From WHSO01 sp963732875 (GTDB lineage: Bacteria; Pseudomonadota; Alphaproteobacteria; SMXQ01): a stretch of 64,000 bases of DNA. Every line of letters begins with the position of its first letter. The first letter of the stretch is position 1. The DNA is taken from positions 1,736,001 through 1,800,000 of the forward strand of contig CAVTBD010000002.1 in NCBI GenBank assembly GCA_963732875.1. Reading direction: 5' to 3'. The translations under genes were made by a program, and so were the position numbers. Shown here piece by piece: positions 18,161 through 28,178 of this stretch. The notes under the pieces are model-generated. The model was not told where the DNA came from and did not search any database. It saw nothing but the letters and a program-made list of their open reading frames with translations.

Positions 18161-19634
18161 ATGGCGAAGGGCAAGAACAACGGGGCAAGCCGGCCGGCCA
18201 ACCGCCTGTGGGGCGGACGGTTCACGGCGGGCCCGGCCGAAGCGATGGAGCGCATCAACGCCTCGATCGGCTTCGACCAGCGCCTGTGGCGCCAGGACAT
18301 CGCCGCCTCGCGCGCGCACTGCCGCATGCTGGTCGCGCAGAAGATCATCCCGGCGAAGGACGGCAAGGCCATCCTCAAGGGACTCGATGCCGTTTGGAAC
18401 GAGGTCGAATTCGGGCCGCTTCGCGTTCCGCACGACGCTCGAGGATATCCACATGAACGTCGAGGACCGGCTGACCACGCTGATCGGCGACGCGGGCGGG
18501 CGCCTGCACACGGCGCGCTCGCGCAACGACCAGGTCGCGACCGACTTTCGGCTGTGGGTGCGCGACGCCGTCGATACCGTCGAGGCGCACCTGACGGCAC
18601 TCCAGGCCGCGCTGATCGCGCGCGCCGGCGAGCATGCAGCCACGCTGATGCCGGGCTTCACCCATCTGCAAACCGCCCAGCCGGTGACGTTCGGCCATCA
18701 CCTGCTCGCCTATGTCGAGATGTTCGGGCGCGACCGCGGCCGCTTCGCGGACGCACGCCGGCGCATGAACGAATGCCCCTTGGGCGCCGCCGCGCTCGCC
18801 GGCACTTCGTTCCCGATCGACCGCAAGGCGACTGCCAAGGCGCTCGGCTTCGACCGGCCCATGGCGAACTCGCTCGACGCGGTCTCGGACCGCGACTTCG
18901 CGCTGGAATTCCTCGCCGCCGCGGCGATCGCGTCCGGCCATCTCACGCGCCTCGCCGAGGAGCTGGTGATCTGGTCCACGGAGCGGTTCGGCTTCGTGCG
19001 CCTGTCGGACGCGTTCTCGACCGGCTCCTCGATCATGCCCCAGAAGCGCAATCCCGACGGCGCCGAGCTGGTGCGCGCCAAGGCGGGCCGCGTGATGGGC
19101 GCGCTCACCGCGCTGACGGTGGTGATGAAGGGCCTGCCGCTCGCCTACTCCAAAGACATGCAGGAGGACAAGGAGCCGGTGTTCGACGCCGCCGACACGC
19201 TCGCCCTCACCCTCGAGGTGATGACCGGCATGGTCGCCGACATGCGCGTGAACGCCGAAGCCATGCGCGCCGCCGCCGACGGGGCCTACGCCACCGCCAC
19301 CGATCTCGCCGACTGGCTGGTGCGCGCCGCCGGCCTCACCTTCCGCCAGGCCCACGGGGTCTCGGGGCGGATCGTGCGCCTCGCCGAGGAGCGCGGCCTG
19401 CGCCTCGACCAGGTGCCGCTCAAGGACATGCAGGCGATCGAGCCGCGCATCACCCGGGACGTGCTCGCCGTGCTCGGCGCCGAGCGCTCGGCGGCCTCGC
19501 GGGTGAGCGAGGGCGGCACCGCGCCCAAACGCGTGCGCGCCGCCGTGCGCGCCGCCGAACGGCGCTTCCTCGGCAAGGCGCCTACTAAGGGTAGGGGCAA
19601 GGGCAAGGGCGCGCGGCGCGGAAAGGCGCTATAG
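18161..19634 (+). CDS. argH: Argininosuccinate lyase (one-base frameshift in the sequence)
   Basis: The first frame runs from MAKGKNNGASRPANRLWGGR to NEVEF at about 18410, and the second continues with SGRFAFRTTLEDIHMNVEDRL to 19634. Removing one A from GAATTC at 18408-18409 gives a lyase of about 490 residues. Signatures: LHTARSRNDQVATDFRLWV, the catalytic-loop motif GSSIMPQKRNPDGAE and PLAYSKDMQEDKEPVFDA. It splits argininosuccinate into arginine and fumarate, the last step of arginine synthesis. The tail after about residue 460 is unusually rich in Lys, Gly and Arg. Both halves are well conserved, so a base error is likely. Confidence 0.93.
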
Positions 19635-19641
19635 TGACGCC

Positions 19642-19839
19642 ATGAACGGGACTCACACCGGCACAGGCAGGCACGGAACGGGGCGGCGGCGCGCCGCCGC
19701 GATGGCGGCGCTTGGCCTCGTGCTGGCGCTCGCGCTGGCCGGCACGCTCGCCGCCTGCGGCAAGCGCGGACCGGTCGAACCGCCGCCGGGCTCCAAGGAC
19801 ACCTTCCCGCGCACCTACCCCGACCCCTCGACCTACTGA
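19642..19839 (+). CDS. lptM: Small lipoprotein, LptM/YifL-like
   Basis: A 65-residue protein between argH and lysA. A signal sequence ends at the lipobox LAAC with C39, followed by GKRGPVEPPPGSKDTFPRTYP, the short pattern seen in the YifL/LptM family. In enterobacteria LptM helps the LPS translocon LptD mature; that function here is inferred from sequence pattern and from the position directly upstream of lysA, which is conserved in the family. Confidence 0.85.
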   Translation: MNGTHTGTGRHGTGRRRAAAMAALGLVLALALAGTLAACGKRGPVEPPPGSKDTFPRTYPDPSTY

Positions 19840-19855
19840 CGCCCGGCCCCACTGG

Positions 19856-21118
19856 ATGGATCATTTCACGTACAGGAACGGCGCGCTTCATGCCGAGGAC
19901 GTGCCGCTCGCGCGCATCGCCGACGAGGTCGGCACGCCGGTCTACGTCTATTCCTCGGCGACGCTCGCGCACCACTACCGCGCCTTCGCGGACGCGTTCG
20001 AGGGCCAGCACGCGACCGTGTGCTTCGCGGTCAAGGCCAACTCCAACCAGGCGGTGCTGCGCCTGCTCGCCGGGCTCGGCGCGGGTGCCGACGTGCTTTC
20101 GGAAGGCGAACTCCGGCGCGCGCTGGCGGCGGGCATGGCGCCCGGCAAGATCGTGTTCTCGGGCGTCGGCAAATCGAAGGGCGAGATCGCGCTCGCGCTC
20201 ACCGAGGGCGTCGGCCAGATCAACGTCGAATCCGAGCCCGAGCTCGCGCTCATCTCCGAGGTCGCGGCGTCGCTCGGCAGGCGCGCACCGATCGCGATCC
20301 GGGTCAATCCCGACGTCGACGCCCAGACCCATGAAAAGATCACCACCGGCAAGAAGGAAAACAAGTTCGGCATCGACATCGCCCGCGCGCCCGAGATCTA
20401 CGCCCGTGCCGCCGCCCTACCCGGCATCGACGTGGTCGGCGTCGCCGTGCACATCGGCTCGCAGCTGACCGACCTCGCGCCGTTCCGCGCCGCCTTCGCG
20501 CTGGTGGCCGGGCTGGTCGGCACCCTGCGCAAGGCCGGCCACGACATCCGCCGCCTCGACCTCGGCGGCGGGCTCGGCGTGCCCTACCGCGACGAGACGC
20601 CGCCGCCGCCCGACCAGTACGCCGCCATGGTCCGCGACGCGGTCGGCCATCTCGCCCTCGAGATCGTGCTGGAGCCGGGCCGCCTGATCGCCGCCAACGC
20701 GGGCGTGCTGGTGACCCGGGTGCTCTACGTCAAGGCGGGCGAGGCACGCACCTTCGTGGTGGTGGACGCCGGCATGAACGACCTGATCCGCCCGGCCCTC
20801 TACGACGCCTGGCACCGCATCGTCCCGGTCGCGGAACGGCCGGAAGGCGCCCCGGTGGCGCCGGTCGACGTGGTCGGCCCGGTGTGCGAGACCGGCGATA
20901 TTTTCGCGCGAGAACGGCCCCTGCCCGTGCTACACTCCGGCGAGCTTCTGGCGATCCGGTCGGCGGGGGCGTACGGGGCGGTGATGTCGTCCACGTACAA
21001 CAGCCGGCCGCTGGTGCCCGAAGTGATGGTCAAGGACGACGCCTATGCCGTCATCCGGCCCCGCCAAACAATAGAACAACTAATCGGGCTGGACAGGGTA
21101 CCTGACTGGCTGGCGTAG
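19856..21118 (+). CDS. lysA: Diaminopimelate decarboxylase
   Basis: A 420-residue PLP enzyme. PLP lysine in CFAVKANSN near residue 60, then FSGVGKSKGEI, HIGSQLTDL, the phosphate-binding LGGGLGVPY, the EPGR motif in VLEPGRLIAANAG, and CETGDIFA and AGAYGAVMSSTYNSRP near the end. It makes L-lysine from meso-diaminopimelate. The ATG at 19856 follows the lptM stop by 17 bases, so argH-lptM-lysA is probably one transcript. Confidence 0.95.
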   Translation: MDHFTYRNGALHAEDVPLARIADEVGTPVYVYSSATLAHHYRAFADAFEGQHATVCFAVKANSNQAVLRLLAGLGAGADVLSEGELRRALAAGMAPGKIVFSGVGKSKGEIALALTEGVGQINVESEPELALISEVAASLGRRAPIAIRVNPDVDAQTHEKITTGKKENKFGIDIARAPEIYARAAALPGIDVVGVAVHIGSQLTDLAPFRAAFALVAGLVGTLRKAGHDIRRLDLGGGLGVPYRDETPPPPDQYAAMVRDAVGHLALEIVLEPGRLIAANAGVLVTRVLYVKAGEARTFVVVDAGMNDLIRPALYDAWHRIVPVAERPEGAPVAPVDVVGPVCETGDIFARERPLPVLHSGELLAIRSAGAYGAVMSSTYNSRPLVPEVMVKDDAYAVIRPRQTIEQLIGLDRVPDWLA

Positions 21119-21251
21119 CTTCCTGACGCCCGGGCTCCGGCGCCCGGATCTCTCGGGGGAGAGGGGACAGGCCGGGCCACGCGGCGGGAACGCCGCCAGG
21201 ATGCCGCGCACGCCGGACGGGCGACGCGGCCGAAGAGGTATCGGGCGCACC

Positions 21252-23894
21252 ATGAGTAACGACACCCGGAGTAACGACACCGGTTCCGAGCAGCCCCATT
21301 CCGGGCAGCCCGGGGGCGCCGACGCGGCGCCCGATCTGGCGCAGCTCCATCTCGACCGCAAGCTGTGGCTGGCGCGCCTCGCGCTGATGTGGGAGCGCAC
21401 CTGGCCCGCGCTATGGCCCGCGCTCGGGCTCGGCGGCGTGTTCGTGACGCTCGCCCTGTTCGACGTCCTGCCGGCGCTGCCGGAGTGGCTGCACGGGCTT
21501 ATCCTCGCCGCCTTCGGGGCCGCGATCGGGTTCGCGCTGTGGCGCGGGCTCGGCGCGCTGCGCTTCCCCGGCGTCGTGCCGGCGCGCCGGCGCATTGAGA
21601 CCGCGAGCGGCCTCGCCCACCGGCCGCTGGCCCTAATGAAGGACGACATCGCCGGCGGGCACAACGACCCCCAGTCGCGCGCGCTGTGGGCGCTGCACCG
21701 CAAGCGCACCCTCGAGCGCATCCGCGCGCTGCGCATCGGCATGCCCACCCCCGGCCTCGCCCGGCTCGACCCCTGGGCACTGCGCGGCGCGCTCCTGGTG
21801 ATCCTCGCCATCGGCGTGGTCACCGCCTGGGGCGACGGCTTCAACCGCATCGCCCGCGCGCTGGCGCCGGGCGTCGGCGGTGCCGGCAACGGCCCGGCGG
21901 TGGTCGACATCTGGATCACGCCGCCCGCCTATACCGGCATGGCGCCGATCTTCCTGTCGGCCGGCAAGAGCGACGGCAGCGACCGCAACCTGCATCTCGC
22001 CTCGGGCGGCACCGCCACTGCCGCCACCAGGGACGACAAGCCGAAGCCCGCCATCGGCGGCGCGTCCGCGAGCGCGGCGCCGGTCGTCATTCCCGAGGGC
22101 TCGACCGTGCTGGCGCAGCTATCGGGCGGCTGGGGCACGCCCCATCTCGGGGTGGGCAAGGGCGCCATCGACTTCAAGCCGGTCGCCGACGGCACCTGGA
22201 AGGCAACCGGCACCATCGGCCTCGACGCCGCCGCGGACCTGCTCGCCGTGCGCCAGGGCGTGAGCCGGGTCGCGAGCTGGCCGGTGCGCATCAAGCCCGA
22301 CCGCCCGCCCACCATCCGCTTCGCCGACGCCCCCGCCCAGTCGGCGCGCGGCGCGCTCCGCATCACCGTCGACGGCGAGGACGACTACGGCCTGGCCGGC
22401 GCCAAGCTCTACATCCGGCGCGCGCCCATCGACACCGATCCCGACGAGGACGATGCCGAAGAGCAGGCCGCCCTCGAGAAGTTCAACGCGCCCCAGGTGA
22501 TCGACTTGGCGCTGCCCGGCGGCGGCGCGACCACCATCCACGAGACCAGCTACCAGGACCTGACCGCGAACCCGTGGGCCGGCATGGAGGTCACCATGCA
22601 GGTGCTGGCCCGGGACGGCGCCAACCAGCCGGGCGTGACCGATCCGGTCACCATTACCCTGCCCGAGCGCTACTTCCGCAATCCGGTGGCGCGTGCGCTG
22701 GTGCTGCTGCGCAAGCGGCTGATGCTCGACCCCGAGGAGTCGCGCGACGACGTCGCCGACGAGCTCACCAACCTGTCCACCATCCCGGGCGCCTACAACA
22801 ACGACAAGGTGGCGTTCCTCGCGATCCAGACGGCGGGCAACCGGCTCCGGGACAATCCCGGCCTCGGCGTCATCGACGAGGTGCAGAAGCTGCTGTGGGA
22901 CACGGCGCTCAGGCTCGAGGACGGCCAGCTCTCGCTCGCCGAGAAGCGCATGCGCGACATCCAGAAGAAGCTGATGGAAGCGCTCAACAAGAAGGACAGC
23001 GCCGAGATCCGCAAGCTGATGCAGGAGCTGCAGCAGGCGATGGCGGAATTCCTCAAGGAGATGATGAAGGGCATGAAGGACATGCCCCAGACGGCGCAGC
23101 AGCCGTTCGATCCCAATACCCAGACACTGACGCCCCAGGACCTGCAGCGCATGCTCGACCGCGCCCAGGAGCTCGCCATGACCGGCAACCTCGACGCCGC
23201 GCGCCAGATGCTGTCGATGCTGCGCGAGATGCTGGAGAACCTGAAGAACGGCCGATTCGCCCAGAACCAGGGCCGCCAGGGCGACCAGAAGGCCTGGAAC
23301 ATGATGCGCGAGCTCCAGGACATGATGAAACGCCAGCAGCAGCTGATGGACGACACCTTCCGCCAGTCCCAGGAGGGCATGCGCAACGGCCAGCCCCAGT
23401 CGGGCGACACCGCGAAGCGCCAGGGCGAGCTGCAGCGCCAGCTCCAGGACCTGCTGCGCCGCTTCGGCGAAATGCAGGGCAAGGTGCCGAAGTCGCTCGG
23501 CGACGCCGAGCTCGCCATGCGCGACGCCGAGGGCAAGCTCAACAAGAACCAGCCGGGCCAGGCGGTGCCGCCCCAGGGCAAGGCGCTCGAGGAGATGCAG
23601 AAGGGCGCCGGCCAGATGTTGCAGCAGCTGATGCAGCGCTACGGCCAGGGTCGCGGCCCGGGCCAGGGTCGTGGCGGGCGCCGGCAGGCCGGCCGCATGC
23701 CCATGACCGTCGACCCGCTCGGCCGGCCGGTGCCCAACATGGGCCAGTCGGCCAACGACGACGTGCAGATCCCCGACGAATCCGACACCCAGCGGGCGCG
23801 CGAGATCCTCGAGGAGCTGCGCCGGCGCGCCGGCGAGCTCGGCCGCCCGCCGGTCGAGATGGATTACATCGAGCGGCTGTTGCGCCGGTTCTAG
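21252..23894 (+). CDS. TIGR02302 family large membrane protein (DUF4175)
   Basis: An 880-residue protein conserved in alphaproteobacteria. I start at the ATG at 21252. Hydrophobic helices lie near residues 56-76, 82-100 and 177-196; after these comes a long extracytoplasmic-looking region with beta-rich domains (VVDIWITPPAYTGMAPIFL, RPPTIRFADAP). The last 300 residues are rich in Gln, Met and Lys, with coiled-coil runs such as MQELQQAMAEFLKEMMKGMKDM. No enzyme motif is seen and the family has no known function. It follows lysA, as in many relatives. Confidence 0.9.
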   Translation: MSNDTRSNDTGSEQPHSGQPGGADAAPDLAQLHLDRKLWLARLALMWERTWPALWPALGLGGVFVTLALFDVLPALPEWLHGLILAAFGAAIGFALWRGLGALRFPGVVPARRRIETASGLAHRPLALMKDDIAGGHNDPQSRALWALHRKRTLERIRALRIGMPTPGLARLDPWALRGALLVILAIGVVTAWGDGFNRIARALAPGVGGAGNGPAVVDIWITPPAYTGMAPIFLSAGKSDGSDRNLHLASGGTATAATRDDKPKPAIGGASASAAPVVIPEGSTVLAQLSGGWGTPHLGVGKGAIDFKPVADGTWKATGTIGLDAAADLLAVRQGVSRVASWPVRIKPDRPPTIRFADAPAQSARGALRITVDGEDDYGLAGAKLYIRRAPIDTDPDEDDAEEQAALEKFNAPQVIDLALPGGGATTIHETSYQDLTANPWAGMEVTMQVLARDGANQPGVTDPVTITLPERYFRNPVARALVLLRKRLMLDPEESRDDVADELTNLSTIPGAYNNDKVAFLAIQTAGNRLRDNPGLGVIDEVQKLLWDTALRLEDGQLSLAEKRMRDIQKKLMEALNKKDSAEIRKLMQELQQAMAEFLKEMMKGMKDMPQTAQQPFDPNTQTLTPQDLQRMLDRAQELAMTGNLDAARQMLSMLREMLENLKNGRFAQNQGRQGDQKAWNMMRELQDMMKRQQQLMDDTFRQSQEGMRNGQPQSGDTAKRQGELQRQLQDLLRRFGEMQGKVPKSLGDAELAMRDAEGKLNKNQPGQAVPPQGKALEEMQKGAGQMLQQLMQRYGQGRGPGQGRGGRRQAGRMPMTVDPLGRPVPNMGQSANDDVQIPDESDTQRAREILEELRRRAGELGRPPVEMDYIERLLRRF

Positions 23895-23931
23895 GGATTT
23901 ACGAAAATAAGACGGGGCGTCAGGCGCCGCT

Positions 23932-24291
23932 CTACCCGGCCAGCGTCTCGTCGACCGCGTCGCAGATCTCGCGCAAGGAAAATGGCTTCGAAATCACCCG
24001 GTGGATCAGCACGTCGAGGTTATGGGCACGCTGGCGTTCCGCGGCGTAGCCCGACATCAGCAGGATCTTGAGCGCCGGGTTCTCGCGCGCGACCTTGAGC
24101 GCGAGCGCGATGCCGTCCATCCCGGGCATGACGATGTCGGTCAGCAGCAGGTCGAACTCGTTGTCGCGCAGCACGCCCAGCGCCTCCAGCCCGTCCTCGA
24201 CCAGCGTCACCTCGTGACCCCGGTGCGTCAGCGCGCGGCGCACGAATTCGCGCACGGCACGTTCGTCTTCGGCGACCAGGATCCGCGCCAT
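23932..24291 (-). CDS. cpdR: CpdR-like single-domain response regulator
   Basis: A 119-residue receiver protein. Acidic residues E8 and D9 (VAEDE), phosphoacceptor D52 in LLLTDIVMPGMDGIALA, and K102 in VISKPFSLREI fit a working receiver, and the body closely follows Caulobacter CpdR. Unphosphorylated CpdR brings ClpXP to the cell pole and primes destruction of cell-cycle proteins. The gene is followed on the minus-strand side by a zinc-ribbon gene and lies beside ftsE-ftsX. The CpdR role is a family inference. Confidence 0.85.
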   Translation of the reverse strand: MARILVAEDERAVREFVRRALTHRGHEVTLVEDGLEALGVLRDNEFDLLLTDIVMPGMDGIALALKVARENPALKILLMSGYAAERQRAHNLDVLIHRVISKPFSLREICDAVDETLAG

Positions 24292-24294
24292 GGG

Positions 24295-24981
24295 CTAGTT
24301 TCCGCCGTCGTCGAAGTCGATGTTGAGCGCGGCCGCCTCCGACGACGGGTTCTCGATGCGGGTGACGAACGGCGCGGTCTCGCCGGGCAGCAGGCGCGCC
24401 TGGGCGGTGGCGAAGGTCCAGCTCATGAGCACGGCCCCGCCCGCGTTGCGCAGGCTCGCGCGCAGGTGCGGCACGTCGCGCACGGTCTGGGAGGTATTGG
24501 TGACCTCGCCCTTGACGATCAGCACGGCGGTCTTGCCCTCGACGTCGCGGCGGTGCTCGATCACCTTGATGGTGAGCCCGGCGCCCGGCTTGTCCGGGGC
24601 AAGGCCGATCGCGGTATAGAGCCGTTCCGCCGGCGGCCAGGCCCGCACCACGGCGTCGCGGGCGAGCGCCCCGGCGATGCCCGCGGCGAGCACGATCACG
24701 ATCAGCACGATCCAGCCCGCGCGGGCGCCCTTGCGGGGTGGCTCGGGGGTACGCCGGCTCGCGTCGAGGCGCTGGCGCATGGCCGTGCCCGGCCCGCCGT
24801 AGCGCGGCGCGTCGTTGTCCCCCCGCCCGGCCTCCAGCGCGACCGGCTTGGGCAGGTCGTCGGCCGGCATCTGCGTCCACACGTGGGAGCAGTTGGTACA
24901 CCGGACCCGGCGTCCTTCGGGCCCGAATTGCGCGGGATCCAGCTTGTACCGGGTCGAACAGGACGGACAAGTAATGATCAT
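24295..24981 (-). CDS. Zinc-ribbon (MJ0042-type) membrane protein with DUF3426-like region
   Basis: A 228-residue protein. The N-terminal zinc ribbon has C5-x2-C8 and C28-x2-C31 (TCPSCSTRYKL and RCTNCSHVW). A basic linker, one membrane helix near residues 88-106 (WIVLIVIVLAAGIAGAL) and a periplasmic beta domain follow, with a VKGEVTNTSQTVRDVP stretch typical of DUF3426-like proteins. Its function is unknown. It ends three bases before the cpdR start and is probably transcribed with it; it is divergent from ftsE. Confidence 0.88.
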   Translation of the reverse strand: MIITCPSCSTRYKLDPAQFGPEGRRVRCTNCSHVWTQMPADDLPKPVALEAGRGDNDAPRYGGPGTAMRQRLDASRRTPEPPRKGARAGWIVLIVIVLAAGIAGALARDAVVRAWPPAERLYTAIGLAPDKPGAGLTIKVIEHRRDVEGKTAVLIVKGEVTNTSQTVRDVPHLRASLRNAGGAVLMSWTFATAQARLLPGETAPFVTRIENPSSEAAALNIDFDDGGN

Positions 24982-25227
24982 GTCTATTTCCAGATTGGAG
25001 CGGAATTTTTATAGGCGGTTGTCCCGGCCGGCGCAAGGCGCCTACCCTTGTTGCGACGTTGCGACTCAACCGCATCCTTGAAAATCCTGTTTCAATGTGG
25101 CGTTTTTGAGGTTCCCGGCCCGGCCCACCGATGTTGCCATTTCGTGCCGCGCGGTCCGGGGCTTGGGTGTATATAAACAGGGTCGGTGTACCCGCCGGGC
25201 GCACGCCCGGCACAATTGGGACAGAAC

Positions 25228-25950
25228 GTGGTCCGCTTCCAGAACGTCGGCATGCGCTACGGCCTCGGCCCCGAGGTTCTCCATGACGTGAGCTTCCACC
25301 TCGCGCCGGGCTCGTTCCACTTCCTGTCGGGCGCGTCGGGCGCGGGCAAGTCCTCGCTCCTCAAGCTGATCTACCTCGCCTGCCGCCCCTCGCGCGGCCT
25401 CGTCACCCTGTTCGATGCCGACGTCGCCACCCTCCCGCGCCGGGCGCTGCCGGCCATGCGCCGGCGCATCGGCGTGGTGTTCCAGGACTTCCGCCTGCTC
25501 GACCACCTGAGCGTGCTCGACAACGTCGCCCTGCCGCTGCGCGTCGCCGGCGCCAAGCGCGCCGAGATCCGCGAGCACGCCCACGAGCTGCTCGACTGGG
25601 TCGGGCTCGACGACTGCATCGACGCCTTCCCGCCGACGCTTTCCGGCGGCCAGAAGCAGCGCGTCGCCATCGCCCGCGCGGTGATCACCCGCCCGCAGAT
25701 GCTGGTGGCCGACGAGCCCACCGGCAACGTCGACGATTCCATCGCCGTGCGCCTGCTGCGCCTGTTCGAGGAGCTCAACCGGCTCGGCACCACGGTGCTG
25801 ATCGCCACCCACAACGAGACGCTGATCCGGCGCGGCGCCCATCCGCGCTTCCACCTGTCGGGCGGCGAGCTGACCGGACCGTTCGATTCGACCGGTGCGC
25901 CGCCGCGCGCGGCGCCGGCGCGTCCCACCATCGTCGGGGGCCAGTCCTGA
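25228..25950 (+). CDS. ftsE: Cell division ATP-binding protein FtsE
   Basis: A 240-residue ABC ATPase from a GTG at 25228. Walker A is SGASGAGKSSLLKLIY, the Q-loop GVVFQDFRLLDHLSV, the signature LSGGQKQRVAIARA, Walker B MLVADEPTGNVDD, and the switch histidine ATHNETL. FtsEX couples the divisome to peptidoglycan hydrolase activation. The Ala/Pro-rich tail of about 30 residues is non-conserved. It ends one base before the ftsX start. Confidence 0.93.
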   Translation: MVRFQNVGMRYGLGPEVLHDVSFHLAPGSFHFLSGASGAGKSSLLKLIYLACRPSRGLVTLFDADVATLPRRALPAMRRRIGVVFQDFRLLDHLSVLDNVALPLRVAGAKRAEIREHAHELLDWVGLDDCIDAFPPTLSGGQKQRVAIARAVITRPQMLVADEPTGNVDDSIAVRLLRLFEELNRLGTTVLIATHNETLIRRGAHPRFHLSGGELTGPFDSTGAPPRAAPARPTIVGGQS

Positions 25951-25951
25951 C

Positions 25952-26833
25952 GTGCTGTGGATGAACCGCGACCTCGCGCTCCATGCCGACCCGGCGCGCC
26001 GCTTCCTGCCATGGCTGCTGGCGATGATCGTGTTCCTCGCCGGGCTCTCGCTCGCCGGCATGATGAGCCTGTCGGATGCGGTCGAGCGCTGGGATACCGG
26101 GCTCACCGGCACGCTCACGGTGCAGGTGCCCGCGGGCGCCAGCGCGGCGGCGACCGACAGGGCCGTGGCCGCCGCGCTCGCGGTGCTGCGCGGCACGCCC
26201 GGCGTCGCATCCGCCCATGCGCTCACGCGCGCCGAGACCGGCCAGCTGCTGTCGCCGTGGCTGGGCTCGGGCACGCTCGCCGCCGACCTGCCCCTGCCGC
26301 GCCTGATCGACGTGCGCGTGCGCGCCGACGCCGCCCCCGACGTCGAGGGCCTGTCGGCACTGGTGCGCAACGCCGCCCCCGGCGCCGTGGTGGACGACCA
26401 CAAGAAGGCGCTCGACGGGCTGATCGCGCTCGCCCACACGGTCGAGCTGGTGGCACTCTCGATCGTCGTGCTGGTGGCGCTCGCCGCCATCGCCACCGTG
26501 GTGTTCATCACCCGCACCGGGCTCGCCATCCACGCCGGCAGCATCGAGCTCCTGCACCTGATCGGCGCCGCCGACGGCTACGTCGCGCGCCAGTTCCAGG
26601 GCCAGGCGCTGGAACTCGCGCTGCGCGGCGGCGTGATCGGCCTGGTGCTCACCGCCGTCACCGTGCTGGTGATCGGACGCGTCGCCGGCGCGCTCGGCTC
26701 GGGCATGCTGCCCGATCTTTCGCTCATGCCCGCGCAATGGGCGGCGCTGGCGGCGGTGCCGTTCGGCGTCGCCGTGATCGGCATGGCGACCGCGCGCGTC
26801 ACCGTCATGCGCGCGCTCCGGGCGCTGCCGTGA
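25952..26833 (+). CDS. ftsX: Cell division protein FtsX
   Basis: A membrane protein of 293 residues from the GTG at 25952, or 290 from the ATG at 25961. It has one N-terminal helix (WLLAMIVFLAGLSLAGMMSL), a periplasmic domain starting TLTVQVPAGASAAATDRA, and three C-terminal helices, the FtsX layout. Motifs LLHLIGAADGYVARQFQGQ and the C-terminal GMATARVTVMRALRALP fit the family. It is the membrane partner of FtsE. The stop overlaps the next GTG start (GTGA). Confidence 0.92.
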   Translation: MLWMNRDLALHADPARRFLPWLLAMIVFLAGLSLAGMMSLSDAVERWDTGLTGTLTVQVPAGASAAATDRAVAAALAVLRGTPGVASAHALTRAETGQLLSPWLGSGTLAADLPLPRLIDVRVRADAAPDVEGLSALVRNAAPGAVVDDHKKALDGLIALAHTVELVALSIVVLVALAAIATVVFITRTGLAIHAGSIELLHLIGAADGYVARQFQGQALELALRGGVIGLVLTAVTVLVIGRVAGALGSGMLPDLSLMPAQWAALAAVPFGVAVIGMATARVTVMRALRALP

Positions 26834-27435
26834 GCGAGGCCGACGCGACCCCGCGCGCGGCGGCGCGCGCCCTGCCGCGCTGGGCGCTGGCGGCGCTGGC
26901 GGCGACGGTGCTGTGGGCCGCCGGCCTGATCTGGTTCGCCGAGGACATCCCGCGCGAGGTCGCCGACACCACCACCCGGACCGACGCGGTGGTGGTGCTG
27001 ACCGGCGGCACCGGGCGGCTGTCTACCGGCATCCGGCTGCTCGACGAGCAGAAGGCGCGCAAGCTGTTCGTCTCGGGCGTCTATCGCGGCGTCGACGTGG
27101 CGCAGATCCTGCGCGTGGTACGCCACCGCGGCTCCAACCTCGACTGCTGCATGGTGCTCGGCCATACCGCCGACGACACCCAGGGCAACGCCGAGGAAAC
27201 CGCGCGCTGGATGGCGGAGGAGCACTACACCTCGCTGCGCCTGGTCACGTCGAGCTACCACATGCGGCGCTCGCTGCTCGAGTTCCGGCGCGCCATGCCC
27301 AAGTTGCGCATCATCCCCCACCCGGTGTTCAACCGGGAGTTCAAGGCCCAAGGCTGGTGGAACTGGCCCGGCACGTTCCAGCTCGTCGTCACCGAATACT
27401 GCAAGTACCTGGTGGCGCTGATGCGTCCGTGGTAG
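26830..27435 (+). CDS. YdcF-like DUF218 membrane-anchored protein
   Basis: A 201-residue protein, GTG start at 26830 overlapping ftsX. One N-terminal membrane helix (WALAALAATVLWAAGLIWFA) is followed by the DUF218 domain: DAVVVLTGGTGRLSTG, LFVSGVYRGVDV, GHTADDTQGNAEETARWM and LVTSSYHMRRSLLEF. Relatives include SanA and ElyC, which act in envelope and peptidoglycan precursor homeostasis. The coupling to ftsEX supports an envelope role, although the reaction is unknown. Confidence 0.88.
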   Translation: MSEADATPRAAARALPRWALAALAATVLWAAGLIWFAEDIPREVADTTTRTDAVVVLTGGTGRLSTGIRLLDEQKARKLFVSGVYRGVDVAQILRVVRHRGSNLDCCMVLGHTADDTQGNAEETARWMAEEHYTSLRLVTSSYHMRRSLLEFRRAMPKLRIIPHPVFNREFKAQGWWNWPGTFQLVVTEYCKYLVALMRPW

Positions 27436-27454
27436 GCACCGCCGCCGCACGCCG

Positions 27455-28178
27455 ATGGGCCTGATCCGCTCGCTCGCCTTCAACGTCGCCTTCATCGCCT
27501 GGTCGGCGGTGCTCGGCCTGGCCTTCCTGCCGCTGCTGGTGCTGCCCGCGCGCGTCATGCGCCATGCCGGCGGCTGGTGGTCGCGCACCGTGCTGTGGCT
27601 CGCGCGCGCGATCTGCGGCATCCGCTGGCAGGTGCGCGGCCTCGAAAACGTGCCCCAGAGGCCCGTGCATCTTCGCCGCCAAGCACCAGTCGGCCTGGGA
27701 CACGCTGTTCTTTCCCGCCCATTTCGTCGACATCGCGCCGGTCGCCAAGGCCGAGCTGCGCTTCGTGCCGTTCTACGGCTGGTACGCATGGCGCGCGGGC
27801 ACGGTGTGGGTCGACCGCGGCGCCGGCGCCACGGCGCTGCGCGCCATGGTGCGGCGGGTACAGGCGACGCTCGCCGCCGGGCGGCCGGTGTTCGTGTTCC
27901 CCCAGGGCACCCGCACCGCGCCCGACGCGGACGCGGCGGCGCACCCCTACCAGCCGGGCATCGCCGCGCTCTACCTCGCGGAGGGCGTGCCGGTGGTGCC
28001 GGTCGCGCTCAACTCGGGGCTGACCTGGGGCCGGCGCGCGTTCCGCAAGCGGCCCGGCACCGTCACCGTCGAGTTCCTGCCGGCGATCCGCCGGGCCTCG
28101 CGCGCGGCGACGTTCATGGAGCGATTGGAAGCGGCGATCGAGGGGGCGACGCGGCGCCTGACGGCGGAAGTGGAATAG
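27455..28178 (+). CDS. plsC: 1-acyl-sn-glycerol-3-phosphate acyltransferase (one-base frameshift in the sequence)
   Basis: Starts at the ATG at 27455 with two hydrophobic segments (AFNVAFIAWSAVLGLAFLPL), then RWQVRGLENVPQ. At 27659 an extra A moves the frame; the second half continues GPCIFAAKHQSAWDTLFF, with the HX4D catalytic motif, RFVPFYGWYAWRAGTVWVDR and FPQGTRTAPDA. Corrected, the protein has about 240 residues, usual for PlsC, which acylates lysophosphatidic acid to phosphatidic acid at the inner membrane. ftsE-ftsX-ydcF-plsC is probably one operon. A base error is the likely cause of the break. Confidence 0.9.
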